Source of the DNA: Deferribacterales bacterium Deferri_01
GTDB taxonomy: Bacteria > Chrysiogenota > Deferribacteres > Deferribacterales > Geovibrionaceae
DNA: 64,000 nt
Reading direction: 5' to 3'
Assembly (NCBI GenBank): GCA_001603805.1
Contig: LUZY01000009.1
Span: 1 to 64,000, forward strand
Made by a program: the position numbers and the translations under genes. The notes below the pieces were generated by a model. That model did not search any database. It was not told the origin of the DNA and worked only from the letters and a program-made list of their open reading frames with translations. Shown one piece after another: positions 23,413 through 33,800 of this stretch (the stretch's first letter is position 1; each line of letters begins with the position of its first letter).

Positions 23413-26400
23413 ATGTTCGGCAGACTTTTTAAATCTATAATAGTCATATCACTAGTTTTTATTTGCTTTCTCAGAGTGTACGCCCTTGATTTGGCAGATG
23501 TCAGCCCTGAAACTCTCGAAATTATGCGTAACAACCCCAGCCTGATGGAGAAGTATCAGGAGCAGTTTAACTCAGCCCGAAACCAGAGTGATAACAAAAC
23601 GGGTAAAAACAACATATCTGACAGAAATAATCTTATTAGAAATAACCAGATAAATAATTATGACAACCTTACAGAAGAGGACTACAGGCGGTATCCGCAT
23701 TTAAGAAGCCTTCAGCGTTTCGACAACGGAACGCAGTTCCCTGCACTCGATAATGAAACCACGATATTTCCTCCTAAACCTCCTGTGTCAGATCCATTTG
23801 TAAAAAAGCAGCTTAGATATATGAGTGATAACGAAACCAAGATGATAGGTGTTTTCGGTTTTGTTAAATATCCTAATAAGTACAAAGTAGATCAGAGCTT
23901 TAATATTCTGGACTCCATAGCCGAAGCCGGCGGTCCCCTTGAACTGGAAAAATTACAGAAAATATCTGTGTACAGACGAGGAGCAGAGGTAGCTGATTTT
24001 ACATATACACCTAAAAACACGTACCGTATGTCTCAGTATCCGCTTCAGGATAATGATACAATTATTCTTGAAGGCAAATATGAAGAACTGGAAGATAATA
24101 AAACAGAGGAAACAGAACCTCTTGAAATATTCGGACATAATATATTTAAAAGCACAGAAAACTTCATACCTGATCAGAACGCAATAAACTTTTCTGAATA
24201 CGTCCTTGGTCCCGGTGACAGGCTTCAGGTGTACATGTGGGGACGTATATCTAAAACGCTCAGTCTGCCTGTTAACGCAGACGGCTCTGTAATATCCGCA
24301 GAAACAGGCAGGATTCAGGTGTCCGGCAAACGTTTTGAAGAGATAGTCACCACTATTAAGGGCATACTTGAAAGTATGGAAGGCGTTTACTCAGAGGTTC
24401 TTGTAGAAAACGTGCGGAGCATCAGGGTTCTTGTGCTTGGTGAAGTGAGCCGCCCGGGGTATTACACTGTAAGCAGCTTTAATAATATCTCAAGCGCAAT
24501 TGTTATCGCCGGCGGACTCACTGAAAGAGCTAACATCCGAAACGTTCAGGTTAAAAACAGCGGTAATACTGTCGGCACGATAGATTTTTATAACCTTATA
24601 ATAAACGGTGACAGCTCTGCGGATTTCCTGCTGCGTCCCGGTGACACGGTTTTCGTACCCCGCACCACCATGCGTGTTACCCTTGAAGGCAAGGTGCGGA
24701 CTCCTGCGATATATGATCTTAAGAGCAGCGAAACACTTTCAGACCTGTTTCGCTTTGCCGGAGGGATAGAGGCAAGCGGATACAAAAAGAATATTTTTCT
24801 CAGAAGCATAAACGATGAAGGAAAGGTTGTTACCAAGTCTTATATTTACGGCACAAATCTGAAAAACGCTAAACTTCGTGACGGTGATAAAGTTTTTGTA
24901 ATGGAATCTGACATTCCAGACTCCAATTCTGTTGAGCTGAAAGGTAATGTATATTTCACAGGGATGTACTCTATCTCTGAAGGTGCAAGGCTTTCAGATA
25001 TTCTAAGCAGTAAGGATATGTTCAAGCGAAATACAGCTCTTGAGTATGGATATATTGAACGATACACAGGCGAGGGGAAAACCAAGCAGATAATCGGGTT
25101 TGATCTGGGTGAAGTGCTTAAGAATCCTCAGAATCATGGAAACAACATAGAAGTTCAGGCTATGGACGTGATAAATATCCTTACTGCTGAACAGGTTAAG
25201 GCACAGCATTTTGTAAATGTCAGCGGAGAGGTTAACGCAGCTGGGAAATATAAGATGCCTGAAATAGCAAATGTTATGGATGCTATTATGAAGGCAGGCG
25301 GATTTGCCGTGGATGCCTCTATGGAAAGTATAGAAGTCGTCCGTAAGATAGGTGGAAAATTTTATACAAGGTTTGTTGATGCGGAGACTGCCAGAAAACT
25401 TGAGCTTAATGCAGACGACAGCATTGTTGTGCATTCAAAATATGCCGATTCACCCAAGGGCTACGTTGAAGTGGACGGAGAGGTCAATAACTCAGGTTCT
25501 TATCTTCTCAGCGTTAATCTTTCCGTCAGCGACCTGATAAAGAAAGCAGGCGGACTTAAAAAAGAAGCATATAAAGATGTGGCACATCTTTTCAGAATTA
25601 AGGATGAAAGCTTCAATTATTCCCTGACAAGGATCTCTTTAAGCGAGGCCATGAACGGCAGTCCCGAAAATAACCTTATTCTCAGAGACGGAGATAAGCT
25701 TTTTGTCCATTCAGTTTTTGAGTTCAATCCGAAGAAAACCATCAGCATAAACGGTGCGGTAAATGTTCCCGGAAAATATATTTATGCCACTGATATGAAC
25801 ATCAAGGATCTGATAATTTCAGCAGGTAATCTTAAGGATAATGCTTATTATGATTCAGCCGAAATTGTGAGAATGGCAATTGTGGACGGAGTTACCAAAT
25901 ACAGCGTTATTGATGTAAACCTGAATGAAGTAATGAAAGACAAATATAATGTTAAGCTTCATCCCTATGATCAGGTTTATATAAAAGAAGTTTCCGGATT
26001 CAGGGAGAATATGCTTGTCAAAGTTTCCGGAGAAGTTCTTTTCCCCGGTGAATATGCAATTGCTAAAGGTGAGCGTATTTCAAATCTTCTTAAAAGAGCA
26101 GGCGGTACAACTGACTATGCTTATTTTAACGGAATGAAGTTTTTGCGTGAATCCACAAGACAGATAGAAGAGGAAAACCTCAAAGAAATGAAAATAAGGC
26201 TTGAGAGCATGGTTACAGCAATGCAGTCACAGGATATTGCTGCGTCCCTTTCTGCACAGGATATTGCTGCCAATGAAAGCCTCTCCAAGAACCTTGAGAA
26301 TACAATCAAAAAACTGAATGAGCTTGAACCCGAAGGAAGAGTTGTTATTGATGCTGCAAACATAGCAGAGCTTGAAAAAAGCACATATGATTTTGAACTT

Positions 26401-26781
26401 GAAAACGGTGATGAGATATATATTCCCGCAAGAAAAGCGACAGTCACTATTGTAGGAGAGGTTTACCGAGCAACAAGCTTCGCCTACGATAAGAGTAAAA
26501 GCACTGTATCCGACTACCTGAACAGATCAGGCGGAATGACAGACATAGCAGACAAAAATAATATCTATGTTGTAAGAGCAAACGGAAGCGTGGTCTCTAA
26601 TCAGTTCATAAAAAATAATTTCTGGTGGAAAGACATTCATGATGTGAAGCTGAATGCCGGGGATGTTGTTGTTGTCCCCAGACGATTGAAATTCCCCAGT
26701 TATATGAGAGATATAAAAGATATAACCCAGATATTGTATCAGATAGCAACCGCTTTTGCTGTCACAAAAGTAATGTTCTAG
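23413..26781 (+). CDS. Large SLBB-repeat polysaccharide export protein (Wza-like)
   Basis: This is the presumed outer-membrane/periplasmic channel component for surface polysaccharide export. At 1122 residues it is about three times the size of E. coli Wza. After a signal peptide (about 1-25) come an Asn-rich linker, one SLBB-like repeat (about 143), the Poly_export domain (YVLGPGDRLQVYMWG near 262) and eight further SLBB-like repeats starting near 337, 419, 505, 600, 683, 773, 867 and 1008. A charged, probably helical insertion lies between the last two (about 910-990). The Wza lipobox cysteine is not seen; the C terminus has a short hydrophobic segment. A Wzi-like gene follows 9 bases later. 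It opens the polysaccharide locus. Confidence 0.9.
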   Translation: MFGRLFKSIIVISLVFICFLRVYALDLADVSPETLEIMRNNPSLMEKYQEQFNSARNQSDNKTGKNNISDRNNLIRNNQINNYDNLTEEDYRRYPHLRSLQRFDNGTQFPALDNETTIFPPKPPVSDPFVKKQLRYMSDNETKMIGVFGFVKYPNKYKVDQSFNILDSIAEAGGPLELEKLQKISVYRRGAEVADFTYTPKNTYRMSQYPLQDNDTIILEGKYEELEDNKTEETEPLEIFGHNIFKSTENFIPDQNAINFSEYVLGPGDRLQVYMWGRISKTLSLPVNADGSVISAETGRIQVSGKRFEEIVTTIKGILESMEGVYSEVLVENVRSIRVLVLGEVSRPGYYTVSSFNNISSAIVIAGGLTERANIRNVQVKNSGNTVGTIDFYNLIINGDSSADFLLRPGDTVFVPRTTMRVTLEGKVRTPAIYDLKSSETLSDLFRFAGGIEASGYKKNIFLRSINDEGKVVTKSYIYGTNLKNAKLRDGDKVFVMESDIPDSNSVELKGNVYFTGMYSISEGARLSDILSSKDMFKRNTALEYGYIERYTGEGKTKQIIGFDLGEVLKNPQNHGNNIEVQAMDVINILTAEQVKAQHFVNVSGEVNAAGKYKMPEIANVMDAIMKAGGFAVDASMESIEVVRKIGGKFYTRFVDAETARKLELNADDSIVVHSKYADSPKGYVEVDGEVNNSGSYLLSVNLSVSDLIKKAGGLKKEAYKDVAHLFRIKDESFNYSLTRISLSEAMNGSPENNLILRDGDKLFVHSVFEFNPKKTISINGAVNVPGKYIYATDMNIKDLIISAGNLKDNAYYDSAEIVRMAIVDGVTKYSVIDVNLNEVMKDKYNVKLHPYDQVYIKEVSGFRENMLVKVSGEVLFPGEYAIAKGERISNLLKRAGGTTDYAYFNGMKFLRESTRQIEEENLKEMKIRLESMVTAMQSQDIAASLSAQDIAANESLSKNLENTIKKLNELEPEGRVVIDAANIAELEKSTYDFELENGDEIYIPARKATVTIVGEVYRATSFAYDKSKSTVSDYLNRSGGMTDIADKNNIYVVRANGSVVSNQFIKNNFWWKDIHDVKLNAGDVVVVPRRLKFPSYMRDIKDITQILYQIATAFAVTKVMF

Positions 26782-26790
26782 GGGGCTGGA

Positions 26791-28317
26791 ATGAAAAAAA
26801 CGGTTCTCATACTGATCACAGCGGTTCTGTTTTACGTTTCAGCTGCACAGGCGGCAGGGAGATACGCCACATCTGACATTCCGCTTACGAACAGATATTT
26901 TTACCGTCTTGCCGAACGCAGCATGGCAATAAGCCCCAGTATTCACTATACAGACAACTTCAAACCAGTCTCAGTCCGTGAGGCGGAAGTTCTTTTCAGC
27001 ACGAGTGAGGAAATGCGTGATCTTTTCGGGACGGATGCCGATACCGGATTTCTTTCAGAAAAAGCCGGAAAATACTATACCGAAAAAGATGTTTACGGGG
27101 AAGGATTCAGCATTGTGCCTTTACGTGAAATAAGTCTTAAAAGCAGATACGTTTCTGATGAAGATATGCAGAGTACCGGAGATTTCGGAGAAGAAATCGG
27201 AGACGATTTTTTCAACAGGGTGAGCCTCAGCGGAAGCTTGTATCTTTCAAAGTTTTTTGCCGCTGACTACACCCTCGGAGCATATAAAAATTCAGAAGAA
27301 ACAAAAGTCGAATTTGAGAGAGCAAAGCTGAAACTGGCAGGAAAGCATAATGCCTATGTTGGAGCAATTGATAATTTACAGATAGGCCCCGGCTATTTTG
27401 GTCAGCTTATTATCGGAGATAATATACGTCCGCAAAAATTTGCAATGATAAAAACAGAAATTCCATACAACTGGGGTTTTCTTGGACAATTCAGATACTA
27501 TTTGTTTAATTTCTGGTTTGACGATGACGAACGCAAAAATAAAGACCCACAGCTTATAGGGATAAGATTTTCACTGAAACCTGCAAGCTGGCTTGAACTT
27601 GCCGTTTCACGCACAAGCTTTTACGGAGGCAGTGAAATGCCTTCATATGGACTGTCAGACTACTGGGATCTGATCTCTGCTGAAAATGAAAACAGCGGAG
27701 ATGAACATGATACAGACCAGTTTCTCGGTGCTGAGATGTCAGTATATATGCCGTTTCTCAAAAAAACAGGGTTTCTTAAGGGCGGCAAGTTTTACATCGA
27801 GTATAACTGGAACGACCTTCGTGCCCCATGGCAGGAAGATGATGACGGAAGCAGCTTTCAGCTTCTCGGAAGTTCTTATATTTACGGTTTGTTCCTCACA
27901 ACAGGCAAAACAGACTTCAGGTTTGAATATACGAGTATTTCGGAACTGACATATCTGCACCATAACTATGCACCGGAAGGTTACAGTGTCGAAAATTATA
28001 TCATCGGGCATCAGATGGGCAGAGACAGCAGAGGTGTTTTTTTTGAAATTTACACCGAACTTAACGATAGTATTCATCCTTATGTGAAAGCGTCTTTTGT
28101 GGAAAAAGGCAGGAATGCCGCTTCACAGCAAAAGGAACAGCAGTATTCTCTGGGAGCCGAAGCTTTTATAGGTAAAAACGTTGAGATGGATGTTTTTGCG
28201 AGATTCATCCGACAGGATAAAGAGGACAAAGATAAAAGGTTATTTTATTATAATTATACTGGTGATTCTGGTGAAAATTACCTTGTGGGATTAAATATTA
28301 AGTATATCTTTGAATAA
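26791..28317 (+). CDS. Capsule assembly Wzi-like outer membrane protein
   Basis: A 508-residue exported protein (signal peptide about 1-22, ending AQA). The mature sequence starts with a region rich in conserved charged residues (SPSIHYTDNFKPVSVREAE) and continues as a many-stranded, Tyr/Phe-rich beta barrel ending IKYIFE, as in the Wzi family. E. coli Wzi is an outer-membrane lectin that anchors capsule to the surface. It is cotranscribed with the SLBB exporter, so retention of the polysaccharide made by the downstream genes is the likely role. The barrel identity is clear; specificity for this glycan is inference. Confidence 0.85.
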   Translation: MKKTVLILITAVLFYVSAAQAAGRYATSDIPLTNRYFYRLAERSMAISPSIHYTDNFKPVSVREAEVLFSTSEEMRDLFGTDADTGFLSEKAGKYYTEKDVYGEGFSIVPLREISLKSRYVSDEDMQSTGDFGEEIGDDFFNRVSLSGSLYLSKFFAADYTLGAYKNSEETKVEFERAKLKLAGKHNAYVGAIDNLQIGPGYFGQLIIGDNIRPQKFAMIKTEIPYNWGFLGQFRYYLFNFWFDDDERKNKDPQLIGIRFSLKPASWLELAVSRTSFYGGSEMPSYGLSDYWDLISAENENSGDEHDTDQFLGAEMSVYMPFLKKTGFLKGGKFYIEYNWNDLRAPWQEDDDGSSFQLLGSSYIYGLFLTTGKTDFRFEYTSISELTYLHHNYAPEGYSVENYIIGHQMGRDSRGVFFEIYTELNDSIHPYVKASFVEKGRNAASQQKEQQYSLGAEAFIGKNVEMDVFARFIRQDKEDKDKRLFYYNYTGDSGENYLVGLNIKYIFE

Positions 28318-28347
28318 GATCTTTATTCATTATTTTAGAGGATAATT

Positions 28348-28376
28348 TTGCTTATCTGATAAGCTGAATTTATATT
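28348..28376 (+). promoter_or_regulatory. Candidate promoter with overlapping palindrome for the polysaccharide operon
   Basis: TTGCTT, 17 bases, TATATT lie 24 bases before the tviB-like start. The 15-base perfect palindrome GCTTATC-T-GATAAGC overlaps the -35 box and the spacer, where a repressor would block RNA polymerase. This is a pattern reading only. Confidence 0.5.
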
Positions 28377-28399
28377 TATGTATTTTTTTTGAGGGAAGA

Positions 28400-29698
28400 A
28401 TGATTGGTAAACTGCATAGTACGGGCAGTGCGAAGATATGTGTAATAGGTTTAGGATATGTTGGTCTTCCGCTTGCTGTTGAGTTTTCTCTGAAATATAC
28501 CACCTATGGGTTTGACATTAATAAAGCGAGAATTACTGAACTTGCTTCGGGCCTGGACAGAACATTGGAAGTAGGTGAAGACGAACTTAAAAACAGCAAA
28601 ATCCGTTTCTCATCAGAAGTTTCAGAAATAAAAGAGTGTAACGTTTATATTGTTACTGTCCCTACTCCTATTGATGAACATAAGAATCCTGATTTAAGAC
28701 CGATCCTTGGTGCGAGTAAAACTGTTGGTTCTGTCTTGAAGAAAGGTGATATAGTTATTTATGAATCCACAGTATATCCTGGCTGCACAGAGGAGGACTG
28801 CGTGCCTGTTCTCGAACAGGAAAGCGGACTTAAATTTAATAAAGACTTTTTTTGCGGTTACTCGCCGGAAAGAATTAACCCAGGCGATAAGAATAACCGA
28901 CTGGTACAGATTAAAAAAGTTACAAGCGGCAGCACTCCGGAAGTTGCTGACTTTGTTGATATGCTGTATGCGTCAATTATCACTGCCGGCACACACAAGG
29001 CATCTTCAATAAAAGTTGCCGAAGCGGCAAAGGTTATTGAGAATACACAGCGTGATATAAACATAGCTCTTATGAATGAGCTGGCGCTTATATTTGATAA
29101 AATGAATCTGGATACTAAAAGTGTACTTGAAGCAGCTTCAACAAAATGGAACTTTCTTCGCTTTGAACCCGGACTTGTTGGGGGGCATTGCATAGGCGTT
29201 GATCCGTATTATCTGACATTTAAAGCTCAATCATGCGGATACATCCCCAATATGATTCTTTCCGGCAGAAAAATAAACGACGGTATGGGGAAGTTTATAT
29301 CGGAAAAGACAATTAAGCTTATGATAAAAAGTGGTTTTCCTGTCAAGAACTCTAAAGTGCTGATTGCCGGTATTACTTTCAAGGAAAACTGCCCTGATAT
29401 ACGTAATACCAGAGTTATTGACATATATCATGAGTTAGGTGAATACGGGGTAAAAGTTGATGTGTTTGACCCTGTTGCTGATAAAAAAGAAGTCTTTGAA
29501 GAATACGGAATAGAAATGATTGAAAGAATAGATTCTGAATATGCTGCGATTATTTTTGCAGTTAAACATTCGGCGCTGGTTGATATGTTTAAATGTAGAA
29601 AATTCAGTGCTTTTACCGCTGATTGCGGAGTTATAATTGATGTAAAAGGATCTCTTTCGGAAGAGGAGTGTTCTAACTATACTTATTGGCGACTGTAG
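28400..29698 (+). CDS. tviB: UDP-N-acetylhexosamine/UDP-hexose 6-dehydrogenase (TviB/WbpA-like)
   Basis: A cytoplasmic NAD-dependent dehydrogenase that oxidises C6 of a UDP-sugar to the uronic acid. The N-terminal GLGYVGLPLAVEF motif and the catalytic Cys264 in GGHCIGVDPYYL are intact, and the 432-residue length is standard. The DxxxTxEV segment (GLDRTLEV, residues 51-58) and overall pattern resemble TviB/WbpA enzymes (UDP-GlcNAc to UDP-GlcNAcA) more than UDP-glucose dehydrogenases. The epimerase two genes downstream could act on its product. GAGGGA precedes the start. The choice of substrate is inference. Confidence 0.9.
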   Translation: MIGKLHSTGSAKICVIGLGYVGLPLAVEFSLKYTTYGFDINKARITELASGLDRTLEVGEDELKNSKIRFSSEVSEIKECNVYIVTVPTPIDEHKNPDLRPILGASKTVGSVLKKGDIVIYESTVYPGCTEEDCVPVLEQESGLKFNKDFFCGYSPERINPGDKNNRLVQIKKVTSGSTPEVADFVDMLYASIITAGTHKASSIKVAEAAKVIENTQRDINIALMNELALIFDKMNLDTKSVLEAASTKWNFLRFEPGLVGGHCIGVDPYYLTFKAQSCGYIPNMILSGRKINDGMGKFISEKTIKLMIKSGFPVKNSKVLIAGITFKENCPDIRNTRVIDIYHELGEYGVKVDVFDPVADKKEVFEEYGIEMIERIDSEYAAIIFAVKHSALVDMFKCRKFSAFTADCGVIIDVKGSLSEEECSNYTYWRL

Positions 29699-29710
29699 TA
29701 AGGAAGTTTA

Positions 29711-30712
29711 ATGAGCTATTTACTGGCATTTTGCGTTTCCTTTGCTGTCAATTTGGCTGTGGTATTAATCGCAAAGAAATATAAAATAATGATGGATTGC
29801 AAGCAAAGCTGTAAACCTCAGCGGTTTCATTTTAAGGATACACCCCGTGTGGGCGGAATCAGTATTATGGCTGCCGCTTTATTTATGCTCGCTGATCCTG
29901 TCGGTAAAATGATTCTTATTTCTTCAGCTCCCGTATTTATTATAGGTCTCTTTGAGGACTTGTCCGGAGTTGTTTCACCTAAGGTTCGTCTTCTTTTTAT
30001 GGTAATTGGCGCCGGTCTTTCTTTAATGACTCTGGATGTTCTGATAAGGCAGATAGACTTTGTATCATTTCCTTATTACTTTGCAATATTCTTTACCTTG
30101 TTTTCATTGGTGGGGGTAACTAACTCAATCAATATAATAGACGGCCTTCACGGTTTAGCTTCAGGGGCGTCTATTGTTGCAATGTTTGCATTATTTTATG
30201 TTGCTTTCTTAGTTGGGGACTACCAGCTTGGAAGGCTGATCATTATAATGATATTTGCCGTTGCCGGCTTCTTCGTCTGGGTTTATCCTTGGGGAAAAAT
30301 ATTTCTCGGCGATGGCGGAGCTTATTTCCTCGGATTTCTGCTTGCTGTTTTCTCAACTCTGCTTGTTAACAGAAATGAAAGCGTTTCTGTTTGGTTTCCT
30401 CTTGGTGTGCTTATTTTCCCTGTTTGGGAGGTAATTTTCTCAATTTTCAGACGTAAAATAGTGCGAAAAGGTAACGCATTAATTGCAGACAGACTTCACC
30501 TTCATTCTTTGCTTTATAAAAGAACCAGATTCTCTAACTCTGTCGCTTCGGGCATCCTTTTGCTTATATATGCATCATACCAATTCCTGATCATTACATT
30601 TTACAGGTCTTCCCTTGTGCTTGTTCTTTTGATTATTGCCTTTATAATAGGCTATCATGTTTCGTATATGAAACTGGTCAGATTTGGTTTCATAAGCAAA
30701 AATATCAAATAA
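29711..30712 (+). CDS. Undecaprenyl-phosphate glycosyl-1-phosphate transferase (WecA/MraY family)
   Basis: A polytopic membrane enzyme of 333 residues that transfers a sugar-1-phosphate from a UDP-sugar to undecaprenyl phosphate, the first membrane step of repeat-unit assembly. Family signatures are DTPRVGGISI near the start, FEDLSGVVSPKVR (acidic pair), NIIDGLHGLASG and FLGDGGAYFLGF, followed by the cytoplasmic DRLHLHSLLYKR motif of the WecA/WbpL branch. About ten membrane helices are visible. It is the only initiating transferase in the locus, so the first sugar is probably an N-acetylhexosamine derivative. Confidence 0.92.
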   Translation: MSYLLAFCVSFAVNLAVVLIAKKYKIMMDCKQSCKPQRFHFKDTPRVGGISIMAAALFMLADPVGKMILISSAPVFIIGLFEDLSGVVSPKVRLLFMVIGAGLSLMTLDVLIRQIDFVSFPYYFAIFFTLFSLVGVTNSINIIDGLHGLASGASIVAMFALFYVAFLVGDYQLGRLIIIMIFAVAGFFVWVYPWGKIFLGDGGAYFLGFLLAVFSTLLVNRNESVSVWFPLGVLIFPVWEVIFSIFRRKIVRKGNALIADRLHLHSLLYKRTRFSNSVASGILLLIYASYQFLIITFYRSSLVLVLLIIAFIIGYHVSYMKLVRFGFISKNIK

Positions 30713-30733
30713 ACCATCAGGAGCTATTAATTG

Positions 30734-31801
30734 ATGCTTAAAAATAAAATTTTGGTTACAGGAGCAGCCGGTTTTATCGGTTTTAATTTGGTTAAAAAAC
30801 TTCTCGAAAGAGGCGATGAAATCGTTGGGCTTGATAATATAAATGATTATTACGATGTTAATCTCAAATTTGGCAGACTTGCTGAGACGGGTATTAGCGT
30901 CAGTCATGATGACAGCTCTTGGGGAAAGATTATAAAATCTGAGAAATACCCTAACTATAAATTTGTTCGGCTGAACCTTGAAGATAAGAATGCACTTGAG
31001 AAGCTTTTTCAAGACGAGAAGTTTGATAAAGTGTGCAATCTTGCTGCTCAGGCAGGTGTGCGTTATTCACTTACTAATCCAGATGCTTATATTAACTCCA
31101 ACATTATTGGATTTTTAAACATTCTTGAGTATTGCCGTCATTACAATGTTAAAGCTCTTTCATATGCAAGCAGCTCATCTGTATACGGATTAAATGAAAC
31201 ACAGCCATTCAGCACCTCCCATAATGTTGATCACCCTGTGAGTCTGTATGCTGCCAGTAAGAAGTCAAATGAGCTTATGGCACACACATACAGCCATCTT
31301 TTCGGTTTGCCAACCACCGGCTTGCGATTTTTCACAGTTTACGGACCTTGGGGGAGACCGGATATGGCACTCTTTATCTTCACCAAGGCGATTTTGGAAG
31401 GAAAGCCCATTGATGTATTTAATTACGGCGAGATGAAACGTGACTTCACTTATGTTGATGATATCGTTGATGGTGTGGTCAGAGTGATTGACAATCCGCC
31501 AATCGGAGACGCCGCTTGGGACGGTAAAACTCCTGACCCAGGTTCATCAAAAGCACCGTATAAAATATATAATATAGGAAACTCATCACCTGTAAAACTG
31601 CTTGATTTTATTGAAGCTATTGAAAATAAGCTCGGTAAAAAAGCGGAAAAGAATATGATGCCTCTTCAGGCTGGGGATGTGCCTTCAACTTATGCGAATG
31701 TCAGCGACCTTACTGCTGACTTGGGGTATAAACCCTCAACTGATGTTGTGACAGGCATAAGCAGGTTTATAGATTGGTATAGGAGTTATTACAACATATG
31801 A
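30734..31801 (+). CDS. UDP-glucuronate/UDP-uronate 4-epimerase (CapI-like SDR)
   Basis: An extended short-chain dehydrogenase of about 355 residues that inverts C4 of a UDP-uronic acid. [10 protein letters not shown] (NAD binding), the family-specific [18 protein letters not shown] segment and YAASKKSNE (catalytic Tyr/Lys) match CapI/LpsL-type UDP-glucuronate 4-epimerases. With the upstream 6-dehydrogenase it would supply UDP-GalA or, if the dehydrogenase is TviB-like, UDP-GalNAcA. AGGAG lies 7 bases before a TTG and 10 before the ATG chosen here. The stop overlaps the Wzz-like start (ATGA). Confidence 0.9.
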   Translation: MLKNKILVTGAAGFIGFNLVKKLLERGDEIVGLDNINDYYDVNLKFGRLAETGISVSHDDSSWGKIIKSEKYPNYKFVRLNLEDKNALEKLFQDEKFDKVCNLAAQAGVRYSLTNPDAYINSNIIGFLNILEYCRHYNVKALSYASSSSVYGLNETQPFSTSHNVDHPVSLYAASKKSNELMAHTYSHLFGLPTTGLRFFTVYGPWGRPDMALFIFTKAILEGKPIDVFNYGEMKRDFTYVDDIVDGVVRVIDNPPIGDAAWDGKTPDPGSSKAPYKIYNIGNSSPVKLLDFIEAIENKLGKKAEKNMMPLQAGDVPSTYANVSDLTADLGYKPSTDVVTGISRFIDWYRSYYNI

Positions 31802-32691
31802 GTAATGATATAAATACTGAACAAAAACATCAACTTGATGACGAAATAGATCTTATTGAGCTTGCAGCAATCATATGGAAGCGGAAGTTATATATAATCG
31901 GCTTTGTGTTTGTTGTTTCAGTGATTACTGTTATTTATACTTTGTCACTTGACAACATATACGAGTCTAAAGCAGTGCTAAAACCGACTGCACAGACATC
32001 GACTCAGAATAGTCTCGGTGGTCTTAGCTCTTTGGCTGGCTTTGCAGGTATAAACATCAACTCAGGCGGATCTGTGTATGCTGATATTAGTGTTATTCTC
32101 AACAATAAAGATTTTCTGGTTGATTTCATTAAAAAGAATGACTTGGTCTCTCGGCTCCTTAAAGAACCTGAAATTGCAGAAACTCCTGAGTTTAAAATAA
32201 ATGAGAAATTTAATCTTTTTAAATTAATTTACAACGATCTTAAACTTACTGAGGATAAGAATACTCAGTATATCACTTTTTCATACAGTAATCCTAACTC
32301 CGCACTTGCAAAAGAAGTTCTGACGCTTCTGCTTAAAGATATAAGCGATATTCTCCGCGCAAAACAGCTTGAGAATCTGGACAAGCGTATTGAAAACTAT
32401 AAACTTGAAATTGATCGTGCAGCTGATCTCACTTTGAAAGCTAAGCTCAGTGAAATGGTTGCCAGCCTTATTCAGAGTAAAGTCCTTGCTAATGCTGATG
32501 AGTATTACGGGTTCAGCATTATATCAGAGCCTTTAGTTGCTGACCCGATGGATAAAGTTGGACCGCATCGTTCACGAATATGTATTGTAGCCTTTGTAAG
32601 TAGTTTCATGCTTGCAGTGTTTGGTGTTTTAGTCATAAATTTCATTACGAATAACATAAGAAATCAAGATGAAGTAAGAGGAGATCAATGA
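31798..32691 (+). CDS. Wzz-like polysaccharide chain-length determinant
   Basis: An inner-membrane protein of 297 residues with the Wzz topology: an N-terminal cytoplasmic [16 protein letters not shown] segment, a first helix (about 35-55), a large periplasmic helical domain and a second helix (about 260-285) preceded by a Pro/His motif (VGPHRSR). Wzz proteins set the chain length made by Wzy. There is no C-terminal kinase, so it is not a Wzc-type co-polymerase. It overlaps both neighbours by 4 bases. Confidence 0.88.
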   Translation: MSNDINTEQKHQLDDEIDLIELAAIIWKRKLYIIGFVFVVSVITVIYTLSLDNIYESKAVLKPTAQTSTQNSLGGLSSLAGFAGININSGGSVYADISVILNNKDFLVDFIKKNDLVSRLLKEPEIAETPEFKINEKFNLFKLIYNDLKLTEDKNTQYITFSYSNPNSALAKEVLTLLLKDISDILRAKQLENLDKRIENYKLEIDRAADLTLKAKLSEMVASLIQSKVLANADEYYGFSIISEPLVADPMDKVGPHRSRICIVAFVSSFMLAVFGVLVINFITNNIRNQDEVRGDQ

Positions 32692-33800
32692 AGACAGCTT
32701 TGATAACAGGGGTTACAGGTCAGGACGGCAGTTATCTTGCTGAATTTCTGCTTAAGAAAAATTACATTGTCCATGGAATAAAAAGACGCTCATCGCTTTT
32801 TAATACAGACAGAATAGATCACCTATACCAAGATCCTCATGTGGAAAATAGAAACTTTATTCTCCATTATGGTGATATGACGGACAGCATGAACCTTACC
32901 CGCATAATTCAGGAAGTTCAGCCGGATGAAATATATAATCTGGCTGCAATGAGCCATGTCCATGTCAGCTTTGAAACCCCCGAATATGTTGCTAATGCAG
33001 ACGGCACAGGGACACTTAGAATACTGGAAGCGGTAAGGTTACTTAATTTGATTGAAAAAACAAAAATCTATCAGGCAAGTACATCTGAACTTTATGGAAA
33101 AGTCCAAGAGATACCACAGAAGGAAACCACACCGTTCTATCCAAGAAGTCCTTATGCGGTTGCAAAGATGTACGCCTACTGGATAACTGTAAATTACCGT
33201 GAAGCTTACAACATGTTTGCCTGCAATGGCATTTTGTTTAATCATGAAAGTCCTGTAAGAGGAGAAACATTTGTTACAAGGAAAATTACCAGAGCCGCAA
33301 GTAAAATCGCTCTAGGTCTACAAGATAAACTATATCTGGGCAACCTTGATGCAAAAAGAGATTGGGGGCATGCGAAAGATTATGTGAAAATGATGTGGAT
33401 GATTCTCCAAGCTCCGGAACCGGAAGACTGGGTAATTGCAACAGGGAAAACTACAACAGTAAGAGATTTTGTCCGTATGGCTTTTGCTTACGCAGGAATT
33501 GAACTTGAGTTTAAAGGTAGCGGTATTGATGAGAAAGGCATAGTCGCTTCATGCTCAAACACGCTTTACCAAATACCAACCGGAACGGAGATTGTTGCGG
33601 TTGACCCACGATATTTCAGACCCACCGAGGTGGATCTGCTTCTCGGTGATCCTACAAAAGCGGAGCAGAAGCTTGGATGGAAAAGAGAATTTGAGCTTCA
33701 GGATCTTGTAAATGAAATGATGGAGAGCGATCTCAAACTTATGACGAAAGACGTGTACCTTAAAGACGGCGGGTACAAAATAATGAGTTATTATGAATAA
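32688..33800 (+). CDS. gmd: GDP-mannose 4,6-dehydratase
   Basis: Gmd converts GDP-mannose to GDP-4-keto-6-deoxymannose, the first step to GDP-L-fucose and related sugars. [15 protein letters not shown] is the Gmd-specific NADP-binding motif; the catalytic Tyr/Lys lie in [28 protein letters not shown] and [11 protein letters not shown] are further invariant blocks. At 370 residues it is full length. It is directly followed by the fucose synthase (8-base overlap), and the GDP-mannose genes manC and manB lie about 19 kb downstream in the same locus. Confidence 0.97.
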   Translation: MKTALITGVTGQDGSYLAEFLLKKNYIVHGIKRRSSLFNTDRIDHLYQDPHVENRNFILHYGDMTDSMNLTRIIQEVQPDEIYNLAAMSHVHVSFETPEYVANADGTGTLRILEAVRLLNLIEKTKIYQASTSELYGKVQEIPQKETTPFYPRSPYAVAKMYAYWITVNYREAYNMFACNGILFNHESPVRGETFVTRKITRAASKIALGLQDKLYLGNLDAKRDWGHAKDYVKMMWMILQAPEPEDWVIATGKTTTVRDFVRMAFAYAGIELEFKGSGIDEKGIVASCSNTLYQIPTGTEIVAVDPRYFRPTEVDLLLGDPTKAEQKLGWKREFELQDLVNEMMESDLKLMTKDVYLKDGGYKIMSYYE

